A stretch of 64,000 nt of DNA from Paramicrobacterium agarici. GTDB taxonomy: Bacteria > Actinomycetota > Actinomycetes > Actinomycetales > Microbacteriaceae. Positions 21,337 through 31,328 of the stretch are shown one piece after another. The position numbers were made by a program, and so were the translations under genes. Within the stretch, counting starts at the first letter, position 1; each line of letters begins with the position of its first letter. The notes under the pieces are model-generated. The model was not told the DNA's origin. It saw nothing but the letters and a program-made list of their open reading frames with translations, and ran no database searches. Location of the stretch: assembly GCF_002563955.1 (NCBI RefSeq), contig NZ_PDJE01000001.1, positions 3,169,921 to 3,233,920 on the forward strand. Reading direction: 5' to 3'.

Positions 21337-22325
21337 GCTGCGCGATACGCCGGCGGTGTGATCGAGAGAAGGATGCGGTCGATGATCTGATCTGCCTTGG
21401 TGCCGGCGAACTCCGACTCCGGATCGACGAGCAGACGGTGTGCGAGCACGGGGACGGCGAGCGCGTTGACATCGTCGGGCGTCGCGTACGTGCGCCCCTG
21501 GCTGAGAGCCCACACCTTTACGATGCGTGCGAGGGCAAGGCCGCCGCGCATGCTCACGCCCAGCGCAACGTCTTTGTCAGAGCGTGTCGCATGAATGATG
21601 TCGGTGATGTACTCCATGATCGAGCGCTCAACGTGCACCTGCCCGGCGAGCGCAATCATGGCGTTCACCGACTCAGCGTTGATGATGGGGCCGACGCTCG
21701 TCGACCTCGAGCGGTTCGCAGCATCCATGAGCAGCTCGACGCTCGTGTCACGATCGGGGTAGCCGAGCGAGGTCTTCACGAGAAAGCGGTCGAGCTGTGC
21801 TTCGGGAAGCTTGTAGGTTCCCGACTGCTCGACGGGGTTCTGCGTGGCGATCACCATGAAGGGGCTGCCGACGGGGTGCGTCTCTCCGTCGACAGTGACG
21901 AGGCCCTCTTCCATGACCTCGAGCAGGGCACTCTGTGTCTTGGGCGACGCGCGGTTGATCTCGTCGGCGAGCACGATCTGGGCGAAGATCGGTCCCTTGT
22001 GAAACTCGAAGACGTGCGTCTGCTGGTTATAGATCGTCACGCCGGTGACGTCGCTGGGGAGCAGGTCGGGAGTGAACTGGATGCGGGAGCTTGCGCCCTC
22101 GAGCGTGTTCGCGAGCGACTTCGCCAGCACGGTCTTACCCGTTCCGGGGTAGTCCTCGAGAAGCACGTGGCCGCCGGTCAGTAGAGACGCGATAACCAGC
22201 CTGATGACGTCTTGCTTGCCGACGATGGCCTTGTCGACGTTGTCGACGAGGCTCGTGAAGGCGTCCTTGAACCAGTTCGCCTGCTCCTGTGTGATGTCCA
22301 ATGATGTCTCCTGATCATGGTTCAT
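21333..22325 (-). CDS. MoxR-family AAA+ ATPase
   Basis: 330 residues. Walker A DYPGTGKTVLAKSLA (about residue 53), Walker B VLADEINRASPKTQ, sensor and arginine-finger regions and the MoxR C-terminal lid are present. MoxR proteins are chaperone-like ATPases that act with vWA or DUF58 partners, here the adjacent gene. The ATG at 22325 is preferred over one five codons upstream because it overlaps the stop of the giant gene in ATGA form. Confidence 0.93.
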   Translation of the reverse strand: MNHDQETSLDITQEQANWFKDAFTSLVDNVDKAIVGKQDVIRLVIASLLTGGHVLLEDYPGTGKTVLAKSLANTLEGASSRIQFTPDLLPSDVTGVTIYNQQTHVFEFHKGPIFAQIVLADEINRASPKTQSALLEVMEEGLVTVDGETHPVGSPFMVIATQNPVEQSGTYKLPEAQLDRFLVKTSLGYPDRDTSVELLMDAANRSRSTSVGPIINAESVNAMIALAGQVHVERSIMEYITDIIHATRSDKDVALGVSMRGGLALARIVKVWALSQGRTYATPDDVNALAVPVLAHRLLVDPESEFAGTKADQIIDRILLSITPPAYRAA

Positions 22326-25300
22326 AGTGGGCCGGCCCAACCATCGCCGTATTGCCCCGAGGCGTCGTGCCAGCCGCCGATGTTCACTTGAGCGCGCTTA
22401 TTCTCACCGTTGTAGCCGTCGTAGCAGCTGGCATCCCCGCTGAAGTTGCCGTTGGAATCAAGTTTCAAGGGGACGGTCTTTCCGTCAGGAGTGCCGCCGC
22501 TCGGGATTCGCTGCTTGTTCGTCACCTTCTCCCAGTGCTCCCCGTTGGAGCCGGGTCCGATGCATTTCACCTGGAAAGTCTGATTCGCATAATCCACGTA
22601 GCCGCGAATCTCGAAGTGGTAGTAGTACGCATTAATGGACCCTGGCCGGAAAGCGCCCTGGCTCAGCTTGGCCGACTTGGGAGGCTTCTTGGAAACAGCG
22701 ACAGAGTTTGATGACGATGCCCACGAGCCGCACCCGGCAGGCGAACAGGCACGGACTTCCAACTTGTATGAGCCGGGCGACGCATTATTCGCGGTCGCGC
22801 TGCCGGAAGTGCCCGTCTTCCACACCGATCCGTCCTTGAGAATCCGCCACTCGTATCTAGAGAGCTTGCCGCCATCATCTGACGGCGCGGACCAGTTCCC
22901 GCTGATAGTGGCACCTTCATATTTGGAACTGGCGCTGATCTTTCCAACGTTTGGTTTACCCGGCACACCGTAGGGCGTCACCGTCTTCGATGCAGGCGAC
23001 AACTCGCTATCGCCGACGCCATTCGTTGCCATGACCCGGAACGAATATGACGTGCCGTTCTTAGCAGCCATCGAGCACGCAACACCGGCGCGACAAATCT
23101 TTGAGTCCCCGTCGCTGCGCTTGACGGTGTACTCCGTGATGGCCGAGCCATTGTCGGCGGGCGACCCCTTCACGACAACCGTCGTCGTGCTGTCGCTCGC
23201 TGAGACGCTCGGCGCTGGCGGCGCATCGGGAACATCTTTCACCACGATCGTGATGCGCGCAGACGACCGCCTGTTGGGGTCACCGGTGGCGTCTTCGATC
23301 GTATAGATGATGCTGATCTCCTGGCTCTTCGCCGGACCTGTCTTGACGGTCACCAATGTGCCGTCGGTGCTCACCGTAGCGTCGCCCGAGTCGAGTTCTG
23401 CGCTCACGATCGTGAGGTCTTCTTCGGGGAAGGGATTGAACGCGCCCTTCAGCGCGTCGATCGTGTATTTCTCTCCCTTGCGCGCGTCATTGTTGACGTG
23501 ATCGACCGCAAGCGGCATCGGCCGTGTCGAGGCGACCACAGACACGGTGACCTGCCCATCAACCGAGAAGTCCTTGAACTTCAGCGTGACTCCGAGCGTC
23601 ACCGAGGTTCCCGGGGGCGTGCCAAAGGGTGCCTGCACCGAGAGTTCCGAACCCCTGAGATCAGCCTGGATCCCGTTTCCGTCGCCATGCAGATCGCTGA
23701 AGGTCACCTGGTCGAGAACGTCCGGGTTCGGATGCGACGCTGCGCTCCGAAGGTCGAACGAGACAGCATCCTCACCCGCTTCGATCGTGATCGACGGCGG
23801 TGTGAACGTGGGCGGAATGTCTTCGAAGTTCGGGTCGCCCACAGTGATCGGCAGCACGAGCATCGTCGTTCCGGTCGACGTACCGTCAGTCACCTCAAAA
23901 CTGATCGAGGCGGGGCCGCGGTAGTCCTCCACCGGCGTGAACCGCAGAGTCTTTTCGTCGACAAAAGACGGTTCGCCATTGCCGCGCGACGCCTTCACTC
24001 CGTCGGCGCCCGTGATGGTGATGTCCTTGCCCGAGGGCGAGTAGGCGATGTCGTCGAGGTTCCACTCTTTCGAGGAGTTCATGTCGACGATCTGCTCGGG
24101 CAAATTCTCGCGCAGCCGCGGCGGCTGCCCGTCTGAATACGGCGGCACGACAATGAAGGCCGCCGAGCTCAGACCGTCAACCTCGTTCGTCAGACGGAAC
24201 GTAATAGCCATGCGGTTGTCGCCGAGCGTGACACGCACGGTGCCGTCTTCGAGAATCGTCGCCTGGTCGGCATTCGGCCCCTCAAGCGACGCCTTCAAGT
24301 CAGAAACGCGGCCACCGGGGTTCGTCGCGCCGTCGTACACGTCAATGTCGACGGTCTCCTTGCCGATGACCTCGTCTTGCTCGACAACCTGATCTTGCAC
24401 GCCCGGCGGCTGAATCTTCGCCTCTTCGGTGGCCCGCACCATGACGTAGGCAGAGTCGAATCCGCCCTTCTCATTGCGAATCGTGTAGCGCAGCGCAAAC
24501 GTCATTTCGATGTCGGGCGCCTCGACCACGATGCTCTCGCCCTCGACCGTCGCGACGACGTCTTCGGGTACGTCTTCGACCTTCTCGTCGAGAGACAGAG
24601 AGTACTGGTTCGGATCCGAATCGTTCTTGAGCACCGGAACAGATGCCACGCGTCCGGGCTTTACCTCGATCGAATCGTCGACGGCGACAGGGCTCATCGC
24701 CTGCTCGGGCCGCGGAATCACCGCGATCTTGATCGTGCCGACGGCCGTCGCACCGAGCACGTCTTTCACCTTGTACGTGAACGTGTCGGTGCCGAGCTCC
24801 ATCGACCCGGCAACGTACGAGAAGCTCTTGCTCTTCTCGTTGCGCACAGCACCCAGAATCGGCGCGCTGGCCAGCCCGTCATACACGACCGAATCGCCGT
24901 CGGGGTCGAGCCCCTCAAGCGGAATCTCGATGTCGACAGAACTGCCGGCGAAGACACGGGTCGTCAGTGTCTTGGCGACCGGCGCCTGGTTGGAGTCTTC
25001 GTCCATCGCCACAACGGTGAAGGTGACGGATGCTGTCGCCTTCTGCCCGTAATCGTCAACCACCGTGTACACGGCGGAGTACACGCCTGCTTCGACCGGC
25101 GCCTGGTACCGCACGCGATCGTCGGTGACGAACGCGAGCCCCTTGTCGGTTCCCTGCACGAGCTCCTGCTCGACCGACATGCCCGCGTTGTCCGGGTGCG
25201 TGTCGTTGTCGAGAACGGGAACACTCGCGATGTCTCCGGCGCGCACGCGCACCTGGTCGTCGGCCGCGATCGGGGCCTGGTGCTTCGTCAGCGGCGGCAC

Positions 25301-27616
25301 CATCACGACGGTCACCGTTGTCGTCGATTCCTTATACCCGTCGGAGACCGTGTAGCTGAACTGCACCTGCCCCGTTACCGCTGCCGTCGCCGTCACACGG
25401 ATCATGCTCTGCGAGAGCAGCTCGATCGACAGCTGGGCGGCCTCGCCCGTCGCCTCGATCGATTTGACCGCAAGCACCTCACCCGTCGGCGAGACGTCGT
25501 TGACGAGCACGGGAATCATCGCGGGTTCACCTGGCCGCACGTAGCCGGTATCGCGCACCGCCACGGGGGCAAGGTCCGCCTCGGACTTCTCAGTCACCTC
25601 GATGCGAATGAGCCCGATGCTCGTGCGTTCACCGGCCCCGAGCGAGTACTTGACGTAGTAGGCACCGGCTTTGCCCGCGGATGCTGTGATGGTGCCACGA
25701 TCCGTGTCGACGGCGACCGAGATCGCGCCCTCGAGCGCCTCGGCGCCCAGCAGCTCGAGCTGCCCGCCCGACGGTGAGAGGTCGTTGTCGAGGGGGTGCA
25801 CGTCGACGGCCTCGCCGACGAAGGTCTGCGCGAAGTCCGGCGTTCCGACTGGGTTCGACGACCCGGCGGGTTTCACGTCGAGCGTGAACGCGCCTGTGAC
25901 CGACGTCGTGCCGTCAGAGACAGTGAAGACGATGTCGCGCGGCCCCAGCTGCCCTGAGGTGTGCGTGACGGTGACCCGCCCGTCGGGGTTGAACCGCACG
26001 CGGTCTCCCGCGTCAGACGCGGCGGATTCCAGATAGATGTCGTCACCGTCTGGGTCGCTCCAGTCGGCGAGCGCGTCATAGGTGATGGTCTCGCCGGCAT
26101 CGACGACAGCGGCTCCGACTCGCGCCGATTCCGGAGGCTCGTTGACCTCTGGCGGTCGCACGGTCACGTTGACCGAGCCCTCGGCGATGCCTCCCGGCCG
26201 CCCGTCGCTCACGGTGTAGCGGAAGGTAAACGTGCCGGCTTCCGTGCCCTCGCTCGGTGAGAACTGCAGAGCGCGCCCGCCGTCGATGAACTGCAGGGTT
26301 CCCCATTTGTCTGAGAATCCGTTGATGTCGGTGATCGTGAGCACGTCGCCGTCGGGGTCGGTGTCGTTGCTCAGCAGAGGCAGGACCGTCGTGCGCGCGG
26401 GTCGCACGCCCAGCTCGTCGTCATTCGCGATCGGCGGCCGGTTCTGCTCGGTGCGCTCGGCGAGCGTGTCTTCGAACGACTTCACTGCCGACTTCTCGTC
26501 GCCTTCTTCGCCGTCGTCTTCTTCGGGCGGAGTGACGTCCTCCCAGTTGTGCACGAGGCGCATGTTCTCGGTGACGAGCCACGAGTCACCATTCTGAAGG
26601 TTGTTCAGCGCAATGATGTCGCGATTGACGCGGAACACCAGCTCAGCGCCCGCCGTGGTCGGCTCGATCTCCTCGTGCGCCGGCGCCGCACCGTCGCATT
26701 GTGCGAGGTAGCGGCTGCCCGACGCCCACGCGGCGTGCCAGCATCCCTCGAGGTTGACGGGAGCGGCAACGGCGTCGGGGTTCTGCGCCGGAGCGGCAAT
26801 GTCGGCGTCGATCTCGACGACCTCGTCGCCGTCGAGCGGAACAGCCATGAGCGAGTCGCCGCCCGCCACCAGCACCTCGCCGGGATCAGCAGAGGATTGC
26901 TGCAGCTTGACACCCTCCGAGGGCAGCTCGACCGGCTCTGAACCGGGAACGATGACGCGGTTCGCGTCGCCGTCGAACAGCACCGGGGTATCTCCCGCCG
27001 CCGTCAGCTGGTAGCTCTCGCTCGAGGGAATCTGCTGCTCGCTCGGCTTTCCGCCCTCGGAGCCGTAGGTGTACAGCACACCGTCAGAAGGGGATGCTGC
27101 GAAGACGTCGCCGCTCTTCGAGACAGCGATAGCGGCATCCTTCCCCAATTTGACGAGGGGTTCGTTGTTCACTGTCGTGAAGTCGAGGCCTCCCGCGACG
27201 TTGGTGATCCACAGGCTGCCGCTGTCGGGCTCGAGAACAGCGAGGCGCTCTCCCCCGTAGGCGAGTTCGGCGCCCGGCAGTAGGTCGGCGCTGTTGCCGA
27301 GAGTCGTGTACGCGGGGTCGATCGTCTGAACGGTCGACGAGACGCGATCGTGCAGCAGGGCGAGGTCGCCGTCTTGAAAGATGTCGATATCGTTGGCGAG
27401 CGTCGCGACGGAGGCGTCGAGCTCTTCGATCTGCTTGTTGAGGCGGCCCGCGAGCAGCTCTTTGCCGTTCGTGACCCACACGTCGCGGGCCTCGAGATCA
27501 ACGTCAGAGGCGGGGTATCCGGGGTGCAGAACGGCGAATGTGACCGGAACCGCGACGATCAGGGATGCGGCGATGACGGAAGCCGTGACCTTTCGGCCGC
27601 GCAACCACCCCTTCAT
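22322..27616 (-). CDS. Giant Ig-like/fibronectin-type surface protein
   Basis: 1764 residues. Short basic N-terminus, one signal-anchor helix (about 12-32), then an extracellular region of about 350 residues that looks like a propeller or beta-rich head. About eleven tandem cadherin/Ig-like repeats (about 390-1440) follow, carrying motifs such as NDTDPDGD and DGDDI that can bind calcium. Then come two fibronectin type III repeats (about 1445-1645) and a unique C-terminal domain of about 115 residues with two Cys. No LPXTG or second anchor is visible. GTGGGGAGC precedes the ATG. A 105-base gap to the HTH gene may hold its own promoter. The last 230 or so codons are AT-richer than the rest. Role inferred: a fibre-like surface or adhesion protein handled by the MoxR-DUF58-TgpA set. 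Confidence 0.88.
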   Translation of the reverse strand: MKGWLRGRKVTASVIAASLIVAVPVTFAVLHPGYPASDVDLEARDVWVTNGKELLAGRLNKQIEELDASVATLANDIDIFQDGDLALLHDRVSSTVQTIDPAYTTLGNSADLLPGAELAYGGERLAVLEPDSGSLWITNVAGGLDFTTVNNEPLVKLGKDAAIAVSKSGDVFAASPSDGVLYTYGSEGGKPSEQQIPSSESYQLTAAGDTPVLFDGDANRVIVPGSEPVELPSEGVKLQQSSADPGEVLVAGGDSLMAVPLDGDEVVEIDADIAAPAQNPDAVAAPVNLEGCWHAAWASGSRYLAQCDGAAPAHEEIEPTTAGAELVFRVNRDIIALNNLQNGDSWLVTENMRLVHNWEDVTPPEEDDGEEGDEKSAVKSFEDTLAERTEQNRPPIANDDELGVRPARTTVLPLLSNDTDPDGDVLTITDINGFSDKWGTLQFIDGGRALQFSPSEGTEAGTFTFRYTVSDGRPGGIAEGSVNVTVRPPEVNEPPESARVGAAVVDAGETITYDALADWSDPDGDDIYLESAASDAGDRVRFNPDGRVTVTHTSGQLGPRDIVFTVSDGTTSVTGAFTLDVKPAGSSNPVGTPDFAQTFVGEAVDVHPLDNDLSPSGGQLELLGAEALEGAISVAVDTDRGTITASAGKAGAYYVKYSLGAGERTSIGLIRIEVTEKSEADLAPVAVRDTGYVRPGEPAMIPVLVNDVSPTGEVLAVKSIEATGEAAQLSIELLSQSMIRVTATAAVTGQVQFSYTVSDGYKESTTTVTVVMVPPLTKHQAPIAADDQVRVRAGDIASVPVLDNDTHPDNAGMSVEQELVQGTDKGLAFVTDDRVRYQAPVEAGVYSAVYTVVDDYGQKATASVTFTVVAMDEDSNQAPVAKTLTTRVFAGSSVDIEIPLEGLDPDGDSVVYDGLASAPILGAVRNEKSKSFSYVAGSMELGTDTFTYKVKDVLGATAVGTIKIAVIPRPEQAMSPVAVDDSIEVKPGRVASVPVLKNDSDPNQYSLSLDEKVEDVPEDVVATVEGESIVVEAPDIEMTFALRYTIRNEKGGFDSAYVMVRATEEAKIQPPGVQDQVVEQDEVIGKETVDIDVYDGATNPGGRVSDLKASLEGPNADQATILEDGTVRVTLGDNRMAITFRLTNEVDGLSSAAFIVVPPYSDGQPPRLRENLPEQIVDMNSSKEWNLDDIAYSPSGKDITITGADGVKASRGNGEPSFVDEKTLRFTPVEDYRGPASISFEVTDGTSTGTTMLVLPITVGDPNFEDIPPTFTPPSITIEAGEDAVSFDLRSAASHPNPDVLDQVTFSDLHGDGNGIQADLRGSELSVQAPFGTPPGTSVTLGVTLKFKDFSVDGQVTVSVVASTRPMPLAVDHVNNDARKGEKYTIDALKGAFNPFPEEDLTIVSAELDSGDATVSTDGTLVTVKTGPAKSQEISIIYTIEDATGDPNRRSSARITIVVKDVPDAPPAPSVSASDSTTTVVVKGSPADNGSAITEYTVKRSDGDSKICRAGVACSMAAKNGTSYSFRVMATNGVGDSELSPASKTVTPYGVPGKPNVGKISASSKYEGATISGNWSAPSDDGGKLSRYEWRILKDGSVWKTGTSGSATANNASPGSYKLEVRACSPAGCGSWASSSNSVAVSKKPPKSAKLSQGAFRPGSINAYYYHFEIRGYVDYANQTFQVKCIGPGSNGEHWEKVTNKQRIPSGGTPDGKTVPLKLDSNGNFSGDASCYDGYNGENKRAQVNIGGWHDASGQYGDGWAGPL

Positions 27617-27721
27617 GCTCCCCACACACACGTTCCGTCTCGTTTAACTGCCGCCGTACAGCGCCCAAGGCACACTTGAACCGGAGCTTAAGGTAACACG
27701 GTAACGCGCAGCAGGAAAGTT

Positions 27722-28441
27722 CTAGCCCTCCGCGGCGCTTTCACCGGCGGCCGACGTGTCTTGATCAAGCAGCACCAGATCGCTCGGATCGACCATTCGC
27801 GTCGACACGGCGTACTCCACGAGCCTCGACCGCCGGTTGGTCGCGAGCTTGCCCCGGCCGCCCCGCAATCCGGGCACTCCGAACCGGTCGAGCTTGTCGC
27901 ACACGTTGTCGAGCTTGCGGTTGAACGCCGTCTGCGTCCATCCGAGACGCTCTGCCGCCTGTGCGGAGGCGGGGATCTCGCCGCGTCCCGGAGAATTCTG
28001 CCGAAGCACGTCTTCGGCGAGCGCGAGAATCAGCAGGCGCTGGTTGCTCGTCAGGTGAATCGGGCCGACCGTCGTCTCGCCGCTCGACACCGAGGTCAGC
28101 GGAGACGTGCCGAAGAACTCGGACTCCATGTGGATGGTGAAGTCGTACGTCGTCGAGCCGGCGCTGAAGAGCACCTGCAGCTCACGGAAGACGACGGGAA
28201 GTCGTGCTCCAGGTGCGAGCCACGCCTGCACCTGCCCCGTGCTGTCGGTGACCGTCGCCGAGAGCGCATTGCCCACGTTGATGAGCCAGTACATTCCGTT
28301 CTCGAGGCCGACGGCGAGAAAGCGGCGGTGCAGAAACGGGTTGTCGTCGACGACGAGGTCGCCCTCTCGGCCGATGTAGAAGAATTCCTCGGGGCGCACG
28401 TCGTACCATTCCCCGCAGAACTCGATGCGTGGTGCCGTCAC
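27722..28441 (-). CDS. FHA-like protein with C-terminal winged-helix-like domain
   Basis: 239 residues from a GTG start that overlaps the kinase stop (GTGA). The N-terminal 100 residues resemble an FHA domain (YIGREGDLVVDD, then NPFLHRRFLAV where SxxH is usual). The C-terminal half (from about 140) looks like a winged helix: LTSNQRLLILALAEDVLR, then RLGWTQTAFNRKLDNVCDKL and a basic wing (RGGRGKLATNRR). A phosphothreonine-responsive DNA-binding regulator of the following surface-protein operon is a plausible inference, not shown. Confidence 0.75.
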   Translation of the reverse strand: MTAPRIEFCGEWYDVRPEEFFYIGREGDLVVDDNPFLHRRFLAVGLENGMYWLINVGNALSATVTDSTGQVQAWLAPGARLPVVFRELQVLFSAGSTTYDFTIHMESEFFGTSPLTSVSSGETTVGPIHLTSNQRLLILALAEDVLRQNSPGRGEIPASAQAAERLGWTQTAFNRKLDNVCDKLDRFGVPGLRGGRGKLATNRRSRLVEYAVSTRMVDPSDLVLLDQDTSAAGESAAEG

Positions 28442-30036
28442 GTGGTGCACATCTCCAATGGCTCGGTGGACGTTTTGCCGCTTGATCTGCTGATCACAAC
28501 CGTGACACACACCTTATCGCCATCCGACACGCCGTCGATGGTGACCGACGGCTCGGCGACAACATGCTTCGGCCCGGGCTCGCCGTTCTCTAAGCGCCGC
28601 CAGATGAACACGTCGCCCTCTTCGGGCGCCGGATTCCCCCACTCGAACGTGATGCTCGAGCCGTCTTCTGACACGGTGATGCCGCGCTCCACGGGCGCTG
28701 GCACCCCCGTGACGACAAGCGGCTCTCCTGTCGACGTCTCCATCTTCTCCGGCGCAGCCTGACCACCGAAGAGAAAGGATGCTGTCACCCCGCCGCCGAC
28801 AAGCAGCAGCGCTGCCGCCCCGATCACGATCGGAACGAGGCGCCTCCGCGGCTTTGCCACGGCATCCGTCTGCGACGCAGCATCCGGAGTCTCATGGGTC
28901 GGCGCGACCGGGCCTCGCTTCGCCGTCGCATCGGTGGCGGGTGGAACGGGAACCTGTGGGGTCACGGCCAGCGCTCGCATGCGCGTTTCGTCGTCGCTGG
29001 GCGGTTGACCGTTCACCTGTTGAACCGGCCGGGCGACCGTCGCGTCGTCGTCGGCCGGTTCAGACGGGGCCGGATGCTGAGGCGTCACTGTCGTGACCGG
29101 GCGAATGCGCGTTGCATCATCGCCCGTCGCGTCGCTCTGCGGTTTGGCCGACGCGAGGTTCGGCACGTCGAGCGGCGTGGTGGAGTACGCCAGCTCGAGT
29201 TCGACGCGCTGAAGCGAGCGGCCGAAGTCCACGGCGCTCGGAAAACGGTCCTCGCGGCGCGTCGCCATGCCCCGGCGCAGCACTGCCATGAGCGACGGCG
29301 GAACATCGGTGCGCTCAAGCGGTGTGATGGTGCCGCGCTCGATGCGCCCGATGAGATCGATCGAGCCGTTCGGCTGCCCCGGCACCTCGAATGGAGAGCG
29401 CCCGGCCAGCAGCGTGTACACCGTGGCGGCGAGCGCGAAGACGTCGCTTCTGACGTCGGCGACGGGGTGGTCCGCGAACATCTCGGGCGGCGACCACGGA
29501 ATCGACATGCCAAGCGACTGCGATTCTCCGGGCTGCGCGTGATCCGCGTCGACAGCAGACGAGATTCCGAAGTCCGCGAGCGCGGGCCAGCCATATGCAT
29601 TGGTCAGCACGTTGGCGGGCTTGATGTCGCGGTGCAGAATGCCAGACGAGTGCGCCGTCGCGACAGCACTCGTCACCCGGATGCCGGTGCGCAGCACATC
29701 CGCGACGGTGAACTGCCGGTACCGGTACTGCTGCGACAAGCTCGGGCCGGGGCAGTACTCCATGACAAAATACGGGCGCCCGTCTTCGGCGACCGCCGCG
29801 TTGTAGATCGTCACGATGTACGGATGCGCCGACACCTGAGCCATCAGGTTGGCCTCGGCCACGAACGCGGCGCGCGACGCATCGGTCACCTCGTCAAGAG
29901 AGAGCACCTTGACGGCGACCTGGCGGCGCGGGAGCTCTTGACGGTACAGAAAGACGTCACTGAAGCCGCCCGATCCGAGAAGCCGCTCCGCCTCAAGCCC
30001 GGGAATGCGCGGGGGCTGTGCTGCCTGACGAGCCAC
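28438..30036 (-). CDS. Transmembrane Ser/Thr protein kinase with extracellular Fn3-like domain
   Basis: 532 residues. The kinase domain (about 12-275) has the Gly loop GSGGFSDVFL, the Lys in VAVKVL, HRDIKPANVL and DFG (LADFGISS). A Pro/Thr/Asp-rich linker with Thr-rich motifs (DDATRIRPV, DDATVARPV, DDETRMR), likely autophosphorylation and FHA-docking sites, leads to one membrane helix (about 399-422). An extracellular domain of about 100 residues of Fn3 type follows (ITFEWGNPAPEEGDVFIWRR). PASTA repeats are absent, unlike PknB. It overlaps the next gene by 4 bases. Confidence 0.92.
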   Translation of the reverse strand: MARQAAQPPRIPGLEAERLLGSGGFSDVFLYRQELPRRQVAVKVLSLDEVTDASRAAFVAEANLMAQVSAHPYIVTIYNAAVAEDGRPYFVMEYCPGPSLSQQYRYRQFTVADVLRTGIRVTSAVATAHSSGILHRDIKPANVLTNAYGWPALADFGISSAVDADHAQPGESQSLGMSIPWSPPEMFADHPVADVRSDVFALAATVYTLLAGRSPFEVPGQPNGSIDLIGRIERGTITPLERTDVPPSLMAVLRRGMATRREDRFPSAVDFGRSLQRVELELAYSTTPLDVPNLASAKPQSDATGDDATRIRPVTTVTPQHPAPSEPADDDATVARPVQQVNGQPPSDDETRMRALAVTPQVPVPPATDATAKRGPVAPTHETPDAASQTDAVAKPRRRLVPIVIGAAALLLVGGGVTASFLFGGQAAPEKMETSTGEPLVVTGVPAPVERGITVSEDGSSITFEWGNPAPEEGDVFIWRRLENGEPGPKHVVAEPSVTIDGVSDGDKVCVTVVISRSSGKTSTEPLEMCTT

Positions 30037-30037
30037 G

Positions 30038-31321
30038 CTATGCCTCGAGCACGCGCAGTTTCACGCCCGATCCGAGATCGATCACTGTTCCAGCAATGAC
30101 GGGCACGGGCTCCCCGCCACGCAACTGCTGGGGTGCGCGACCCGGTGCGTCGATGACAGTGCCATTGCTCGAGTGGAGGTCGGTCACGACGACGGCGTCT
30201 CCCTCGACAGCGACGCGGACGTGCGTGCGCGAAATGTCGTCTCCGGCGAGGGTCACAAGGTGAGGCAGAACCGAGGCAGGCACGTTCGAGACGCTCGGGG
30301 CTCGACCCAGTACAACGGGCGCGTCGAGCCGCTGACGGCCGCCGCCGGGCAGTTCAAGGGCGTAGGCGTACTGCGGCACGTCCTGCGGCGCGGCAGCGGC
30401 GCCATCGGGCAGGTGGGCGGCGTTACGCGCTGCACGCACGTCTTCGGCGAGCACGGTCATGCCGTCGTGATCGCCGAGCGGCTCGTCGCGCTGAGGGACA
30501 ACCGGCTGTCCCGGGGTGCGCACGATCGTCTGCTCGTCGGGTTCGGGAAGCTCGATCGGTCCTGCGACGTCGCCGGGAAGCAGCGTCATCTCGGGAACCT
30601 CGGTGTCCTCGCTCACGGGCTCAGACGCCGACGGCTCGGCCCAGACGGGCTGTTCGGCGGTGTCCGGCTTGGGTTCGGCCTCCGCCGCCTCGGCCGACGG
30701 TGCGGGAGGTGGCGCCGCGGCTGCGGGCTTCTCGATGGCCACCGTGTCGGGCTTGGGCTCTGACGCGGGCTCACGCGCGATCGGCACCGGGTTCTCGTGC
30801 TGCGACTCGGCTGCCACCGCAGCATCCTGCTGTTCCGTTCTGGCGGCGGCTCCAGCATCGGCGACGTCATCGTCGACGCGCAGCGAGACGCCCGCTACCC
30901 ATGCGGCGCCCTGGCTGAGAGGAAGCGCTGCTGCCGTGTCGGCGCCGTCGAGCAGCTCGATGCGTGACGCGCCTTCGACGAGCTGCTCTCCCCATCCGCT
31001 GACACCTGTTGCGCGTACGGTAATGTCGCCGGCGTCCGTTCCGACCGTGACCTCCGTGTCGCCATACACGATCACGCCGACACCGTCGGCCGAGAGCGTT
31101 CCTGCCACCCAGAAGCACAGCCCGAATGCGGGGGTGCTCGCGAGGCCTCCTGCTGTGAGAGCGTCGAGTGTATCGTGAATCGTCAGCGCGCCGATGTCGA
31201 GTTTCGTCACGCGCGTCAGCAGCTCGGCGTCGTCATCGATCCGCACCACGAGAAGACGACCGGATGCTGCCAGAGCGATCCATTCGCGTTGATGCGCCGC
31301 CGTGTAGCTGAACTGCGTCAT
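30038..31321 (-). CDS. FHA-domain protein with novel N-terminal domain
   Basis: 427 residues. The start at MTQFSYTAAHQ follows AAGGACGAT. The N-terminal 150 residues form an unrecognised globular domain (IALAASGRLLVVRIDDDAELL ...). A long acidic Pro/Glu/Ala linker is next, and the C-terminal 95 residues are an FHA domain (VLGRAP, ISRTHVRV, HSSNGT). It stops one base before the kinase start and follows PP2C, so kinase, phosphatase and reader are co-expressed. Confidence 0.88.
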   Translation of the reverse strand: MTQFSYTAAHQREWIALAASGRLLVVRIDDDAELLTRVTKLDIGALTIHDTLDALTAGGLASTPAFGLCFWVAGTLSADGVGVIVYGDTEVTVGTDAGDITVRATGVSGWGEQLVEGASRIELLDGADTAAALPLSQGAAWVAGVSLRVDDDVADAGAAARTEQQDAAVAAESQHENPVPIAREPASEPKPDTVAIEKPAAAAPPPAPSAEAAEAEPKPDTAEQPVWAEPSASEPVSEDTEVPEMTLLPGDVAGPIELPEPDEQTIVRTPGQPVVPQRDEPLGDHDGMTVLAEDVRAARNAAHLPDGAAAAPQDVPQYAYALELPGGGRQRLDAPVVLGRAPSVSNVPASVLPHLVTLAGDDISRTHVRVAVEGDAVVVTDLHSSNGTVIDAPGRAPQQLRGGEPVPVIAGTVIDLGSGVKLRVLEA

Positions 31322-31328
31322 ATCGTCC

